A stretch of DNA of 64,000 nucleotides. Origin: Bacillota bacterium. GTDB lineage: Bacteria; Bacillota; Clostridia; Lachnospirales; Lachnospiraceae. Below the pieces are notes generated by a model. It searched no databases. It saw only the letters and a list, made by a program, of their open reading frames with translations, and was not told the origin of the DNA. Both the position numbers and the translations under genes were made by a program. Shown piece by piece: positions 63,116 to 64,000 of this stretch. Position 1 is the stretch's first letter. Every line of letters begins with the position of its first letter. The stretch spans positions 40,564 to 104,563 of the forward strand of contig JAEYOY010000079.1 of NCBI GenBank assembly GCA_023411215.1. The letters are read 5' to 3'.

Positions 63116-64000
63116 TTAAAACCAACGTTTTCTGCCTCGATGACGTCTTCTGCGATTGAATATCTCAGATAGTAATAAAAGAGATACAACGTCACGAAGA
63201 AAATTCTTATTTCTCCTTGGAGGATATAAATACATACTATTCATTTCAACCTGTGGCTCATCTTCAATTTGTTTAATACGGTCATACACACGATCAATTA
63301 TCTTATCAAGATATTCCTTATCAGGATATTCATCAAACATCATGCTTCCATCATATTCCATCTGATCGCATTCATTATCAATTTCCTTCTGGATAGCTTT
63401 AGCTGTCTTCGGATATAGCTGTTTCATATATTCTAAATCGCGGTCAAGGTCAGCACTATTATCATAGCCATAGAGAGGGAATAAAGGGATGCCCATCGGT
63501 ACATTATAAGTATTTGTATTAGGTAGGTACATATTTGGAATTCCCTGATATGGTGCATAACCTACATAAGGCATATTGGGATTGCAATAGTAAGGCATCT
63601 CCTGACCGACACCGGATTGTATGCCGGAGGGTATACCAGACGGCGAACCACTAGGCATCTGCTGGGGCATTTGCCGTTGGATATTATCTGGAATCTGTTG
63701 AAATATTCCAGGCATCGGCATTGTTGTATTGAAAGGAACCTGGGGAAGCCCATTTGGTGTGGCGGGAGTCGTCATGCCATTTGGAGTTAACGGTGATCTA
63801 CCCATTGGCCCTGGAGGAGTGTAGTTTCCCGGTGTCACCTCATATATGAAGGGTGGCTGACCTGTGGTAGCACCTGTGCCCGGTGAAGGAACATTGGTAC
63901 CAGGTCTCATTGGAAGGGAGCCTGCTCCAGAACCAGGAGCCGGAGATGAACCCATGCCAGGTCTGGGTTGGGTTGTTCCAGAACCAGGAGCCGGAGATGA
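63116..64000 (-). CDS. Pro/Gly-rich repetitive protein, partial (5' end outside window)
   Basis: The frame is open from the right edge; an internal Met at 63955 is probably not the start. The visible 294 residues have a Pro/Gly/Ser/Thr-rich N-terminal part with SSPAPGSG occurring at least twice, a Met/Pro/Gln-rich middle (PQQMPSGSPSGIPSG), then a helical domain with EYMKQLYPKTAKAIQKEI and a C-terminus rich in Arg (NRRRRHRGRKRWF). It resembles coat-like spore or surface proteins but no family is recognised. Confidence 0.7.
   Translation of the reverse strand, partial: SSPAPGSGTTQPRPGMGSSPAPGSGAGSLPMRPGTNVPSPGTGATTGQPPFIYEVTPGNYTPPGPMGRSPLTPNGMTTPATPNGLPQVPFNTTMPMPGIFQQIPDNIQRQMPQQMPSGSPSGIPSGIQSGVGQEMPYYCNPNMPYVGYAPYQGIPNMYLPNTNTYNVPMGIPLFPLYGYDNSADLDRDLEYMKQLYPKTAKAIQKEIDNECDQMEYDGSMMFDEYPDKEYLDKIIDRVYDRIKQIEDEPQVEMNSMYLYPPRRNKNFLRDVVSLLLLSEIFNRRRRHRGRKRWF

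Overview
The window looks like a chromosomal segment of a low-GC, anaerobic, spore-forming Firmicute of the Clostridia, most likely a Lachnospiraceae close to the Lachnoclostridium/Clostridium phytofermentans group. This rests on AT-rich intergenic DNA, strong AGGAGG ribosome binding sites, a T-box in front of threonyl-tRNA synthetase, clostridial oxygen-defence proteins (superoxide reductase, rubrerythrin), a GH39 xylosidase, CwlD- and YwmB-like proteins, and the rpsF-ssb-rpsR and gdpP-rplI-dnaB gene orders. Species is not determined. I found no rRNA, tRNA, CRISPR array or prophage.

Layout. 1-3.6 kb: 3' part of the window-edge glycerate kinase, bL25/Ctc, a ferredoxin-reductase-like flavoprotein, and a superoxide reductase-rubrerythrin operon. 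3.7-12.8 kb: a mannitol-type PTS locus (IICB, MtlR-like regulator, IIA, 1-phosphofructokinase, a sorbose-1-phosphate-reductase-like dehydrogenase, HPr, enzyme I) closed by a strong terminator. It has fruK plus an MDR dehydrogenase and no mtlD, which suggests catabolism through fructose 1-phosphate. 13-20.3 kb: regulators (XRE, AgrC/AgrA-like pair, PadR plus membrane protein), pyrophosphatase, an acetyltransferase. 20.4-26.3 kb: T-box-thrS, xylosidase, STM3941-type protein, rpsF-ssb-rpsR. 26.4-33.1 kb: accessory stretch with gene remnants, a C45-type amidohydrolase, AraC, LysR/DUF4865 pair, chemoreceptor. 33.5-37.8 kb: a short UvrC-like GIY-YIG protein and a MoxR-DUF58-DUF4129-like operon. 38-40.3 kb: ahpC-ahpF behind a PerR/Fur-like operator. 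40.9-47 kb: HAD phosphatase, transglutaminase, gdpP-rplI-dnaB. 47.3-48.5 kb: an intact ISL3-family element. 48.8-53.2 kb: MFS transporter, MerR regulator, a 55-residue ferredoxin, a DUF1858 protein, MecA-like adaptor. 53.5-59 kb: a Ser/Thr kinase fused to a MinD-like module, a second MinD-like protein, a GH18 hydrolase and a CwlD-like amidase. 59.4-64 kb: sua5-ywlE-rpiB, DUF402, YwmB-like protein and a Pro/Gly-rich protein cut by the window edge.

The most striking non-coding signal is a set of long intergenic hairpin repeats. At least three families recur: (i) a 260-284 bp full-length hairpin between mtlA and mtlR and again after ahpF; (ii) elements starting AACCGG and ending near GCTTACGCG, in three copies plus a related core; (iii) units with constant flanks (GCAACGYGAGC and CGAGCT) around a variable palindrome, in five copies at two loci. 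Isolated 125 bp and 207 bp hairpins sit beside them. They are probably non-autonomous repeats or RNA-level elements; what they do is open.
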